From contig DHOG01000085.1 in assembly GCA_002410715.1 (NCBI GenBank), positions 1 through 32,405 of the forward strand: 32,405 nt of DNA, in the 5' to 3' direction. This stretch comes from Ruminococcaceae bacterium UBA5396. GTDB taxonomy: Bacteria; Bacillota; Clostridia; Oscillospirales; Acutalibacteraceae. The translations under genes were made by a program, and so were the position numbers. The notes beneath the pieces are model-generated. The model searched no databases, was not told where the DNA came from, and saw only the letters and a program-made list of their open reading frames with translations. Positions 1 through 8,108 of this stretch are shown here, in pieces; positions within the stretch are counted from its first letter, which is position 1, and the number at the start of each line of letters is the position of its first letter.

Positions 1-1
1 T

Positions 2-1180
2 TGTAAAGTTAAATGAAAGTTGAGAACACCTCAGCCCTTCTGGTACAATAGTTTCACCACAAAACAATGTACCTCCCAAAAAGGAGAGATGTTCTCATGA
101 TGAAATCATACCATTTTTCATGTCCAAAGTGCAATAACAACCACTCATTTTATCGTTACGGCAAAGATCCTGACGGGTATCAGAAGTATCTCTGCCGGAA
201 CTGCCATCATCAATTTGCACCCGAACGCCCAAGGGCGGAGGGGACAAATTGTCGGCGGGGCTACCCGCCCTGCCCGGTTTGCGGAAAGGCCAGCTTTCTG
301 CATCACGATTACGACCATTACAGTAACTACCGCTGCTGTGGCAAAGATTGCAATCACTCATTCTTTGTCTGGAAATCCACTGCCATAACCAGCACTTCCA
401 TGTCGCAGCTTTTCGGTAAACATAGTTTTAAGCGTATGCGCTATCCGGTACAGCTCATCATCACGGCTCTATCCATGTTTTATCTGGGCAAAAACTCATT
501 TCGGAACATCAGCCTGATTATGAAAACCGCTTTCAATGTCAAGGTATCCCATACTACGATCAGCAATTGGTGCACGAACTTTGCACCGTTGTTTGATGAT
601 ATGAGAATCCGGCTAATGCCGCTTCTGGACTTGAATTCTGATGAGTGGCACGCGGATGAAACGGTTGTGAAAATCGCAGGTGTTAAACACTACATCTGGT
701 TTGTGATTGACAGCGAAACGAGATTTATTATCGGCTTTCATTTATCTCCTCACCGTGATTCCCCGCAAGCTGTTTCTGTACTTCATGAAGCACAGAAACA
801 CGGCAAGCCTGCTGCCATTGTTTCCGACCGTTACAGTGCCTACAAAGTACCTGTAAAATCACTGTTTGACAATGTGAAACATATTCGGGTTGAAAGCTTC
901 AAAGATGATATCTCCAACAATCTAATTGAGTGTTTCAACAAACAATTCAAAGCATGGTACAAAACCAAACAGGGTTTTTCTTCTTATGCTTCTGCCAACA
1001 ATCTGATTTCCATGTTTGTCTTTTTCTTTAACTTTATCCGTCCTCATTCTGCTTTGGATGGTATGACACCGGCTCAAGTCGCTGGTCTTAAACTTTCAAA
1101 GAAACAAAAGCGGGAGTTCCTGCTTGTGGCATGAAGCAATTGTACGTTTTCGGGTGCTATTCTTTCATGTTAACTTTACA
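2..1180 (+). mobile_element. complete insertion sequence, IS6-like DDE type
   Basis: The element is bounded by imperfect inverted repeats. The left end (from 2) reads TGTAAAGTTAAATGAAAG. The right end, read inward from 1180, is TGTAAAGTTAACATGAAAG, so the two match over about 18 bases with one inserted C. After this both ends become purine-rich with a short CACC match. The length is about 1.18 kb with one transposase gene inside. The base before the left end is the first base of the window, so the left copy of a target duplication cannot be seen. If the duplication is 8 bp, as in IS6 relatives, the right copy would be GAGCCCGA at 1181-1188. The family call rests on the transposase catalytic pattern; the N-terminal zinc ribbons are not typical of classical IS6 members. 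Confidence 0.85.
97..1134 (+). CDS. DDE transposase with two N-terminal zinc-ribbon motifs
   Basis: This protein catalyses movement of the surrounding insertion sequence. Residues 9-36 hold a C-x2-C / C-x2-C pair typical of a zinc ribbon, and a second set of cysteines lies near residues 59-85. Together they probably bind the element ends. The catalytic triad is visible as D187 (in WHADET), D244 (in VSDRYSAY) and E278 (in NNLIECFNKQFK), with a downstream K/R. This spacing resembles IS6/IS240-type transposases. The reading frame stays open from 67, but the ATG at 97 is chosen because AAGGAG at 81-86 lies about 10 bases before it. The length from that start is 345 residues, and the frame is intact, so the element may be active. 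The gene ends 46 bases before the right inverted repeat stops. Confidence 0.88.
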   Translation: MMKSYHFSCPKCNNNHSFYRYGKDPDGYQKYLCRNCHHQFAPERPRAEGTNCRRGYPPCPVCGKASFLHHDYDHYSNYRCCGKDCNHSFFVWKSTAITSTSMSQLFGKHSFKRMRYPVQLIITALSMFYLGKNSFRNISLIMKTAFNVKVSHTTISNWCTNFAPLFDDMRIRLMPLLDLNSDEWHADETVVKIAGVKHYIWFVIDSETRFIIGFHLSPHRDSPQAVSVLHEAQKHGKPAAIVSDRYSAYKVPVKSLFDNVKHIRVESFKDDISNNLIECFNKQFKAWYKTKQGFSSYASANNLISMFVFFFNFIRPHSALDGMTPAQVAGLKLSKKQKREFLLVA

Positions 1181-1489
1181 GAGCCCGAGCTTGAACATTG
1201 GCTTATTGGCAAAAATAAATTGAGCGATTATCTGGCCAGAAATACAATTGCAGAGGCTGAATCATATGCAAAAGGTAAGCCATGGAGTCGCATTATTTGG
1301 GATGTGCCGGCTGTAGCATGGCTATTGAATGATGAACAGCGGTTTATGAATGATCGTTTGGAATATAGTCAAATCCCTGAATATGATCGTTATTACGCTA
1401 TTGATAAAACCCGCCATTTTATTAAATATGTATATCACATTAATCGCGATGCAATATATGAGGATTTGTTTAATAAGTTAACCAAGTAG
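1181..1489 (+). pseudogene. 5'-truncated nucleoside hydrolase, cut by the insertion sequence
   Basis: Directly after the right end of the element the frame encodes about 102 residues starting EPELEHWLIGKNKLSDYLA and containing SRIIWDVPAVAWLLN, a late YDRYYAI and IKYVYHINRDAIYEDLF. From memory this matches the C-terminal part of inosine-uridine-preferring nucleoside hydrolases, which release the base from ribonucleosides; the WDVxAVAWLL segment and the C-terminal HRDxxxEDL are characteristic. The N-terminal calcium-binding aspartate cluster (DxDxxxDD) is missing here and would lie upstream of the window. An open frame begins at 1124 inside the element and could give a fusion, but no good ribosome site precedes it. 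The simplest reading is inactivation by insertion. The normal stop is present. Confidence 0.75.
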
Positions 1490-2027
1490 CGTGTTTCCGA
1501 CGACGAGGCGTCAAGGTTGAGTTCGTGCAGACAAATAACGGCTTTGACTTGACCGACCGGTTCTCCAGCAGTAAAAGAGACATCCCTAAGTCAACGGTTG
1601 AAATCCGCTCACCAGCTCCAAATTAAATACGTAAAAACCGTGTAATCAAGCTGTTTTTAAGCTTCGTTTACACGGTTTTTATTTGCATTAACTATGGATG
1701 AACTAATACAACTAGGCTAGTATTTTGTAAAGTAACGTGCCGAAATGATATCCCTAAAACCTCCATGGGTTATCGGATGGTCATAAAGGTTCTTTACCGA
1801 CAGCAACTCATGGTTTCATTATTTACATGCAACGTAGGACGATACGCTACTACATAGATGTCAAAAGCCGGGCACAATAGCGAGCCTTCTCACGCTACTG
1901 CCTTATTCTGGGTTTTCAACTGGCTCTATCATGCCAGACAGACGGGATTTTTCGGCTGCAAAAGCAATATAGTGGCTTTGCAGACTGCTTTGTATAGATG
2001 TCATCGACGTGCTATCATAACTCTTGA
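1490..2027. other. gene-free stretch with a possible coding relic and a terminator
   Basis: No convincing gene lies here. From 1492 to 1626 one plus-strand frame is open and reads like protein (for example VEFVQTNNGFDLTDRF and a final STVEIRSPAPN before the stop). It has no start codon with a ribosome site, so it may be the 3' remnant of a lost gene; I cannot name the family. A strong hairpin follows at 1633-1680. The rest, to 2027, shows no recognisable coding sequence. A ten-base direct repeat, ATAGATGTCA, occurs at 1854 and 1994 without any sign of being an attachment site. Confidence 0.45.
1633..1684. terminator. bidirectional hairpin terminator
   Basis: A 13-base perfect stem pairs AAAAACCGTGTAA (1633-1645) with TTACACGGTTTTT (1668-1680). 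A second small AAGC/GCTT stem sits in the loop. The arms end in A and T runs, so it can work on both strands: for the decayed genes on the left and for minus-strand reading from the isomerase gene on the right. Confidence 0.8.
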
Positions 2028-2849
2028 TCATACATTAAATAAATATTCAGTCATTTTTTTAATGTAATCCAGTTTAAGATAACGGATTTTTAGAGGTATG
2101 CGATTTTCACCGGGTATTTCATAGTTGAAAAGCCCGTTATACCCAATTTCACGCAGCGCTGATACAACAGATGAAAAGTCTACGTTTCCGCAACCGAACG
2201 GCAATAGATGTTGATCAACAAAACCCTCATTATCTGCAATATGTAAAGCTTTTAGCTTGTCGCCAGCTCTCCTAATGAAATCGACCTGATTTTTACCACT
2301 CAAATTAAGATGACCTGTATCTAAGCAAACACCTGCATTCGGGCTGTCTAGCGCGCAAACAATGGTTAGTAAATCATCTATTGATGATGTAATTGTAGAT
2401 TCTCCTATCAGATTTTCTAAACACAGAACGGTATCAGTACCCTGAAGATGATCGGTCAGTTTTCTAATAGCAGTGATGTTCTTTTCAATTTTGATATGGC
2501 TTGGTGTTTCTTTTGGAAAAGAATATACATCACAGTGTAATACGGCTGATTTTATTCCAATTGCAATAAATAAATCAAGCCATTTTTTAATTCTGTCAAT
2601 GGTAGAATCATCGCTGCATATTTTACATGACAAATCTATATGCCCTTGTAAGAAAAACACCCCATGTTCATCAGCATAATGTTTGAATTGTGCACCAAAA
2701 ACCTTTGGATCACCGCGCTCAAAAAGTATTGAGGCATGTTCACTAGAAAGTTCTGAATAATTCCAGCCTTTATTTTGAAATGCTATTACCATCTCTTCAG
2801 GGTTCAAATCGACGAAATAACCTGACCACATACTTGCTTTCATAATCAT
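2028..2849 (-). CDS. sugar phosphate isomerase/epimerase-like TIM-barrel protein
   Basis: The 273 residues fit the usual length of xylose-isomerase-like TIM-barrel enzymes (AP endonuclease 2 fold), which isomerise or epimerise sugars or sugar acids with a divalent metal. Visible family features are VLCLENL near residue 140, CLDTGHLNLSG near 175 (metal-binding D and H), ALHIADNEG near 197 and the late FNYEIPGE glutamate. The substrate cannot be told. The start at 2849 has GAGGA about 6 bases upstream; a second ATG lies two codons in. No partner genes remain beside it: the neighbours are an insertion-damaged nucleoside hydrolase and a decayed activase-like relic, so it may be a survivor of a dismantled catabolic locus. 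Confidence 0.75.
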   Translation of the reverse strand: MIMKASMWSGYFVDLNPEEMVIAFQNKGWNYSELSSEHASILFERGDPKVFGAQFKHYADEHGVFFLQGHIDLSCKICSDDSTIDRIKKWLDLFIAIGIKSAVLHCDVYSFPKETPSHIKIEKNITAIRKLTDHLQGTDTVLCLENLIGESTITSSIDDLLTIVCALDSPNAGVCLDTGHLNLSGKNQVDFIRRAGDKLKALHIADNEGFVDQHLLPFGCGNVDFSSVVSALREIGYNGLFNYEIPGENRIPLKIRYLKLDYIKKMTEYLFNV

Positions 2850-2941
2850 ACATTCCTCGTATTATAAGTAGTAGTGTTTAGAGTCCCTCTCCAAGGACTG
2901 TGTGCTACAAGATGTTGTACATTACTCATGTCCATGGGAGA

Positions 2942-3155
2942 TTAAACAAACTCCATACCCCCTTGCTTCAGCACTGATATTAAATCATCAATTTTTGCTA
3001 TCCGTGTTGATGAGATAATGCCGCATTTTCCGACATCCTCAATTTCATGGCAATAGGATCCCGCTGACATCCTTTTTAAAAAATGGTAATCCGTATTCCT
3101 TCACCATCATATAGCGCCATCTCTTTAATGTCAAACAAAATACCTTCCGGTTCAT
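2942..3155 (-). pseudogene. decayed relic resembling a glycyl-radical-enzyme activase (radical SAM)
   Basis: Read on the minus strand from an ATG at 3155 (AAGGAAGG lies about 13 bases upstream), a frameshift after three codons leads into EGILFDIKEMALYDGEGIR, then ITIF, an in-frame stop and KGC. This closely follows the start of pyruvate formate-lyase activating-enzyme relatives (GILFDIxxFALHDGPGIRTTVFFKGC). The CxxxCxxC cluster that should follow is gone. After KGC a different frame continues to a stop at 2942-2944 and ends IDDLISVLKQGGMEFV, possibly the original C-terminus. At least two frameshifts or stops and a large internal deletion make this non-functional. The N-terminal match is recognised from memory; the origin of the C-terminal part is uncertain. 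Confidence 0.55.
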
Positions 3156-3227
3156 CTTAGGCTTGATTCCTTCCTTTCAATGGGGGATCTGTGCGTTATT
3201 AGATAGCTAGAAGTTGAGTCTATTCCG

Positions 3228-3256
3228 TTTACATGCAATGGGTTTCGTGGTATCAT
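3228..3256 (+). promoter_or_regulatory. sigma-A-type promoter for the serpin gene
   Basis: TTTACA at 3228-3233 and TATCAT at 3251-3256 are separated by 17 bases. The predicted transcription start lies about 25 bases before the serpin ATG, leaving a short leader that includes the ribosome site AAGGAGG. Confidence 0.5.
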
Positions 3257-3287
3257 TTACCTGACAAACAAAGGAGGCGTGTGTTTC

Positions 3288-4535
3288 ATGAGAAAGCAAG
3301 TTTTCTGTTTGCTTGCGGTGTTACTCTGCACCTTAGCATCATGTTCACAACCCATAAAAGGTGTAGGAAAAGCGACCGGACGGTTGAGTGGCCTGAGACC
3401 TGCCGAATCAGTATCGGCGGATTTTCAAAAGGGGTACCATACATTTACTTTTAAATTGTTAAAGGAATTATACAGCAATCACTCCAATATGTTTGTTTCA
3501 CCCGCCAGTCTTTATATTGCGCTGGGCATGACTGCAAACGGCGCAAATAATGATACGCTGGCGCAGATGCTTGACACCATGGGTGTTTCTGACTCGGACA
3601 TATTGAACGCCGGCTGCCGCGATCTGCAGTCACTTCTATCCGGAAACACGAAAAAATATTTTCTGCTTTCCAATGCAATATGGCTTGATGAACATTATAA
3701 GGATTCGATTAAGCCGGAGTTCCTAAAACGCAACGAGGATTATTTCGGTGCTCTGGTTGCTGCCAGACCTTTCAACCATACCCTGATACCAACCATTAAC
3801 CAATGGGCGGAGAAAAACACCGATGGTATGGTAAAAAACATACTGAAGCCCCCGCTTGGACCGGATATATTTATGTTTTTGACAAACGCTCTGCTGTTTG
3901 ACGGTAAATGGGAGATGAAGTTTAAAAAGGGGGATACCTTCGATGGCATTTTTCATGGTTATAATGGCGATATTTCAATTCCAATGATGCGTCGCACCGA
4001 CAAAAAGAATGCATCATGGTATGAGGACGATTTGGTTCAAGTGACGCTGCTGGATTATCAGGATAAGCGCACCGCCATGCTGATTGCTTTGCCCAAAACC
4101 GATTTGGATAGCGTTATGACAGACATGACATCCGATACCATTACCAGCTGGATTGATAATATAGAAGACTGCGAATCGCTGGCTCTCACCCTCCCCCGCT
4201 TCTCGCTTACATATAAGCAGGAGATGATCGATATACTTAGGCGGCTGGGGATTACGGATGCTTTTGATGAAAAACTTTCGGATTTCAGCCGGATGACAGA
4301 GGGCATCCAAGGGCCGGTATTCATTAGCGATATCATACACCAGACGGCACTTGAGGTTGATGAAAGCGGTACGCGGGCTGCTGCGGTGTCTATTTCAATA
4401 ATCAGGAGTAAATCCGCAACGATGGGTTATACAATGGTGGTTGATCGTCCGTTCCTTTGTGCAATTGTGGATAAGCCCACCGGATGTGTTCTTTTCGCGG
4501 GAACCGTTACCGACCCGCAGTTATTAAAAAATTAA
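3288..4535 (+). CDS. serpin family protease inhibitor, lipoprotein
   Basis: Serpins trap serine or cysteine proteases by offering a reactive loop that inserts into their own beta-sheet once cleaved. The N-terminus is a lipoprotein signal with lipobox LASC, so the mature inhibitor should be tethered outside the membrane. The body keeps serpin landmarks: FVSPASLYIALGMTANGA near residue 70, SNAIWLDE near 130, and the C-terminal DRPFLCAI...TGCVLFAGTV. The hinge reads ESGTRAAAVS with G361 at P15, small residues at P12-P10 as inhibitory serpins need, and by counting Lys375-Ser376 at P1-P1'. That predicts a trypsin-like target. The ATG at 3288 is preferred over the GTG at 3279 because AAGGAGG (3271-3277) is 11 bases from the former and nearly touches the latter. 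Length from this start is 415 residues. A promoter and a terminator flank it as a single-gene unit. Confidence 0.92.
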   Translation: MRKQVFCLLAVLLCTLASCSQPIKGVGKATGRLSGLRPAESVSADFQKGYHTFTFKLLKELYSNHSNMFVSPASLYIALGMTANGANNDTLAQMLDTMGVSDSDILNAGCRDLQSLLSGNTKKYFLLSNAIWLDEHYKDSIKPEFLKRNEDYFGALVAARPFNHTLIPTINQWAEKNTDGMVKNILKPPLGPDIFMFLTNALLFDGKWEMKFKKGDTFDGIFHGYNGDISIPMMRRTDKKNASWYEDDLVQVTLLDYQDKRTAMLIALPKTDLDSVMTDMTSDTITSWIDNIEDCESLALTLPRFSLTYKQEMIDILRRLGITDAFDEKLSDFSRMTEGIQGPVFISDIIHQTALEVDESGTRAAAVSISIIRSKSATMGYTMVVDRPFLCAIVDKPTGCVLFAGTVTDPQLLKN

Positions 4536-4548
4536 AACTCTATTATAA

Positions 4549-4590
4549 GGCGCTGTGTCGAAACAATTGTTTTGGCACAGCGCCCTAATT
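4549..4590 (+). terminator. hairpin terminator after the serpin gene
   Basis: GGCGCTGTGTC at 4549-4559 pairs with GGCACAGCGCC at 4574-4584 (one T-G pair) around a 14-base loop. The downstream T run is weak (CTAATTTAAT). Confidence 0.65.
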
Positions 4591-4634
4591 TAATATGAGT
4601 ATATACGCAATGCGCAGCTGAAATATGCTAATTC

Positions 4635-4663
4635 TTGTAATTTAATAGAATATATTATATGAT
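4635..4663 (+). promoter_or_regulatory. sigma-A-type promoter for the yfhO-like gene
   Basis: TTGTAA at 4635-4640 and TATGAT at 4658-4663 have 17 bases between them. The start codon of the membrane protein lies 54 bases further on. Between promoter and gene the octamer GGACACTA occurs twice (4673-4680 and 4683-4690). Confidence 0.5.
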
Positions 4664-4716
4664 TGAAATGCTGGACACTATGGGACACTAAGAAATTGGC
4701 GTAAAGGAAGTAATGT

Positions 4717-7431
4717 ATGGACACCTGGAAATCAAGATTAAATATTCAGAAACAACTCAATTATTTATATGCTCCAATGATTGTCATGCTTATCCTAACC
4801 GCTGTCTATATCATAAAGGGTGTTTTCCCCTTCGGTTCCAACACCATTGATGTCTATGATATGGGGCAAATGAACGCCCCCATGTATTACCATCTGTACG
4901 ACGCACTGCATGGAACAAAACCCCTGTTTTATGACTGGTATTCCGGCCTCGGAATCAACATGAGTGAAACAGTATCTATTTGCAGTCTTCTCAGTCCTTT
5001 TAATATTTTCTTTTATTTTGTAAGCAGAGACGGTATCCTTCAAAGCCTCTCGCTTTTTACCATGATAAAAATGATGGCAATGGCTGCGACTATGTATCTA
5101 TTTCTGGACAAAAAATTCCGGGTTTGCCTTTTCTGGAAAGTGATGTTTGCGGTTAACTATGCATTATGCGGTTTTTCTTTACAGTATTATTCCAATAATC
5201 AGTGGCTGGATATTGCAGCTGTCTTCCCGTTGCTGCTTCTGTCATTGGTTTATTTGTTTGAGAAAAATCGTGCGGTTCCCTATATCGCTGTATTGTCTTT
5301 GTGCATGATTATAAATTTTTACATTTCAGCCATCTTGTTGATGTTTTTATTCTTTCTAAGTGGCCTTTACTTTTTGATTTTCAAGGATACAGCGGATAAA
5401 AGTCGAAAAATACTCTCACTTGGAATTGGAACTGCTGCAGCCGTCTGGATCTCCTCATTTATCTGGCTTCCTGCCGTTATACAGATATTGGGTTCAATCC
5501 GCACATCGGCCAAAACCAATGTAGTGAATCAATATATAAGCATTCTGGAAAAGAAAAACGGTACAGTAAATGCACAAGTTGAAAAATGGTGGATGCTGCT
5601 GGGAACAGCATTGGCTTTTGCCTTGATCGTGAAAGGCATTGCTCAGGATAGAAAAAACAAAAAGATCAATCTGTTTATAATCGGCTGTGTCCTGCTTGTC
5701 ACCCTTCAGCTCTTTTTTGAAAACATCAATCTGTTGTGGCATGGCGGCAGTTACATTGGATTCCCTGTCAGATATGGTTTTATTATCAGCTTTGTTTTAT
5801 TAAGTGCAGGCTGTTACTATGTCAGCAGGGATTCTGTTCTAAACGGTATATCAATCCAAAAAACCAATCTATCATTACGCGAAAAATCTCTAAATATTAT
5901 TATTTGGTTTTGTCTTTTTATTACCCTTACAAGCACTCTGTGGAATATATTTTCAAGTGTTAATACAAAACAAAAAATCGAGATATTTAAGCTCAGTATC
6001 ATTCTTTTTATTTTTCTGATTGTTTCCTTTTTGGTTTTAATCACTAAGCTAAAAAACATCATAAATTACCGTTGGATCAGTGTTTTGGTTATATCGGAAT
6101 TGTTTCTCTGCTCCTACCTATTCATCCTGCCAAGCTGGAGAGCTCAAATCAAAGAGCAGTCCTCAGGATACATCCGCACAGCCACCGAGTTAAAAAATGA
6201 TTTGGATATTTATTCGTCCGACTTGGACAGAATTAAAAACATCGGCAACACACTTAACTCAAATTATCCGTTTATCTTACAGCGTTCTGCTCTGTCAAAC
6301 TGGACACATACCATCACCAAAGAGCTGCAGGATCATATGAAAAATCTGGGCTACTCGGTCCGGTATACACGCCTGGTAGACTCAGGCGGTACGGCATTTA
6401 CAGACGCACTAATTCATGTAAATCAAACATTGTCTCCGCATGAACTGGACAGCAGTCTATATTCTTATACAGGCAAGTCGAATACATACAGGTTATACAA
6501 CAACAAATACGTTCTGCCGTTTGGCATTCCGACATCCGATACCATCACTTCTCTGCATTACCAGAACAAAAGCCGGTTTGAATATCAAAATTCAATTTAC
6601 GAAGCTTTATACGGACAAAAAGACCTGTTTTGCATTGTAAAAACATCGGACAACCAAGTGAGAAAAGCAGAAAGCCTGAATGATGATATCCAGCTTCTCA
6701 CATATAACATGAGTATTCAGGGAGATCAAGCTCTTTATATCGATGTCCAAGCAAACGATAAACAAAATATGACGTTTTCCATAGGAGACAAGGTGTTGCC
6801 GATTCCATCTATTGGTCAAGATAAAAACAATGTCTATCCTGCTTTGTTTAACAACAATATCCTGCTGGCAGGTACATTCAGCAACGAGACCGTAACTCTT
6901 AAAGTAAAGTGCCCGGCTGACTTTAATGCAGATTTAATAGAGCTTGGGTTAATGGATCTTGCAAAGCTTGAAGGCTTTATAAATAGCTACAGCAAGTATG
7001 ATGAAAATATCGAAATTGTAAACAGTAAAGTATTTCTAAACGTTACCGGAGACGAAACCCGAAATATGCTGTTTCTTCCGATCGCCTACGACAAAGGATG
7101 GAGCTGCAAGGTCAACGGCAGGAACGTACCCGTGGAAAGGGCGATTGACTCATTTATCGGCGTCCGACTGAACAACGGCACCAACAATATTCAGCTAACC
7201 TTTTCCCCATGTGGGATGAAAACAGGAGCATTGGTGAGTGTTGTTTCCATATTGGTTGTGATACTGATGATAATAATCAATAAAAAGAAACCTGTAGTCA
7301 TTCCGGAATTACTGCTAGGCATAATCGGATCGGCATTTTACGCCGTCTGGTATTTTGCCGTTACTTTTGTTTACATTATACCCGTGTTTTATACGTTGTT
7401 TCAAAACCTAATCCGTAAATGCGGTTCATAA
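4717..7431 (+). CDS. YfhO-family polytopic membrane protein
   Basis: The 904-residue protein has a large multi-helix membrane part (roughly residues 15-480), a long extracytoplasmic domain (about 490-830) and terminal helices (about 836-900). Near the N-terminus, PFGSNTIDVYDMGQM and FYDWYSGLGINMSET follow the YfhO pattern. Near the end, LPIAYDKGWSCKVNGRNVPV followed by IQLTFSPCGMKTGA is the usual YfhO close. In Bacillus subtilis YfhO is linked to glycosylation of lipoteichoic acid, acting as a GT-C-type transferase outside the membrane with a lipid-linked sugar made by another enzyme. The substrate here is unknown and no partner glycosyltransferase lies in the window. AAAGGA is 9 bases before the ATG. 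It faces rpiB tail to tail with only 19 bases between. Confidence 0.85.
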   Translation: MDTWKSRLNIQKQLNYLYAPMIVMLILTAVYIIKGVFPFGSNTIDVYDMGQMNAPMYYHLYDALHGTKPLFYDWYSGLGINMSETVSICSLLSPFNIFFYFVSRDGILQSLSLFTMIKMMAMAATMYLFLDKKFRVCLFWKVMFAVNYALCGFSLQYYSNNQWLDIAAVFPLLLLSLVYLFEKNRAVPYIAVLSLCMIINFYISAILLMFLFFLSGLYFLIFKDTADKSRKILSLGIGTAAAVWISSFIWLPAVIQILGSIRTSAKTNVVNQYISILEKKNGTVNAQVEKWWMLLGTALAFALIVKGIAQDRKNKKINLFIIGCVLLVTLQLFFENINLLWHGGSYIGFPVRYGFIISFVLLSAGCYYVSRDSVLNGISIQKTNLSLREKSLNIIIWFCLFITLTSTLWNIFSSVNTKQKIEIFKLSIILFIFLIVSFLVLITKLKNIINYRWISVLVISELFLCSYLFILPSWRAQIKEQSSGYIRTATELKNDLDIYSSDLDRIKNIGNTLNSNYPFILQRSALSNWTHTITKELQDHMKNLGYSVRYTRLVDSGGTAFTDALIHVNQTLSPHELDSSLYSYTGKSNTYRLYNNKYVLPFGIPTSDTITSLHYQNKSRFEYQNSIYEALYGQKDLFCIVKTSDNQVRKAESLNDDIQLLTYNMSIQGDQALYIDVQANDKQNMTFSIGDKVLPIPSIGQDKNNVYPALFNNNILLAGTFSNETVTLKVKCPADFNADLIELGLMDLAKLEGFINSYSKYDENIEIVNSKVFLNVTGDETRNMLFLPIAYDKGWSCKVNGRNVPVERAIDSFIGVRLNNGTNNIQLTFSPCGMKTGALVSVVSILVVILMIIINKKKPVVIPELLLGIIGSAFYAVWYFAVTFVYIIPVFYTLFQNLIRKCGS

Positions 7432-7450
7432 GCCCACCGTTTTTTAATAT

Positions 7451-7900
7451 TTAATTCGGATCGTTTCCGGTCTCGATGCCTGTAATCATATCAACCCGGC
7501 GCTTATGACGACCGCTCTCAAAGGGAGTCTCCAGCCAGATTTTAGAGATCATACACGCCAGCCCGGAGCCGATCACACGCGCACCAAAGGCCAGCATATT
7601 TGAATCATTGTGCATACGGGATAATTGAGCCGAATACGGTTCACTGCATACAACGCAGCGAATTCCAGGCACCTTATTGGCGACCAGAGACATTCCGATG
7701 CCTGTTCCGCATATCAAGATGCCCCGGTCACACTCACCGGAGGCCACCGCACGAGCTGCTTTCGCCGCAAAAACGGGATAATCACAGCTTTCGGCACTGT
7801 ACGTGCCAAAATCCTTGTAGGTCAGTCCCATTTCATCCAGCATAAGAATAATGTCCTTTTTCATTTCGAGAGCCGCGTGATCACAGGCAAGCGCAATCAT
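7451..7900 (-). CDS. rpiB: ribose-5-phosphate isomerase B
   Basis: The enzyme interconverts ribulose 5-phosphate and ribose 5-phosphate in the pentose phosphate pathway in the cytoplasm. It has the RpiB/LacAB fold: the N-terminal IALACDHAA (D7-H8 in the substrate site), the anion-binding loop GILICGTGIGMS with catalytic C64, and RMHNDSN with H97 used for ring opening. The family ends around residue 145-150, as here (149). AAGGA lies about 9 bases before the ATG. It lies downstream of dpaA and dpaB on the same strand but is separated from dpaB by about 200 bases containing a hairpin, so it is probably transcribed on its own. Confidence 0.93.
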   Translation of the reverse strand: MIALACDHAALEMKKDIILMLDEMGLTYKDFGTYSAESCDYPVFAAKAARAVASGECDRGILICGTGIGMSLVANKVPGIRCVVCSEPYSAQLSRMHNDSNMLAFGARVIGSGLACMISKIWLETPFESGRHKRRVDMITGIETGNDPN

Positions 7901-8032
7901 TTACAACATCCTTCCCAGCGGTGATTCCCAACCGCTTATCCAATCAAGATTGTACGCAGGGATTCATAACATCAAATCCAAAACCCAGTATTCACCATGA
8001 TTCCGGTTTATTATAAAATTAAGGTAAACATT

Positions 8033-8060
8033 CATAAAGCAGGTGGTAACCTGCTTTATG
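8033..8060. repeat. perfect 12-bp inverted repeat, possible terminator after dpaB
   Basis: CATAAAGCAGGT (8033-8044) and ACCTGCTTTATG (8049-8060) form a perfect stem with a 4-base loop. It sits about 50 bases past the dpaB stop on the minus strand. It lacks a clear U run on that side, so terminator function is probable rather than certain. Confidence 0.5.
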
Positions 8061-8108
8061 ATATATTATATCACATTTTAACACATTTAAAAGACCAAAA
8101 TCTATGTT

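Noticed and set aside
1854..2003. Direct repeat ATAGATGTCA, 140 bases apart, as attachment sites
   Set aside because: Too short, no integrase and no tRNA nearby; chance is enough.
1858..2067. 69-codon plus-strand frame in the gene-poor region
   Set aside because: No ribosome site, no similarity I recognise, and its end overlaps the isomerase gene on the other strand.
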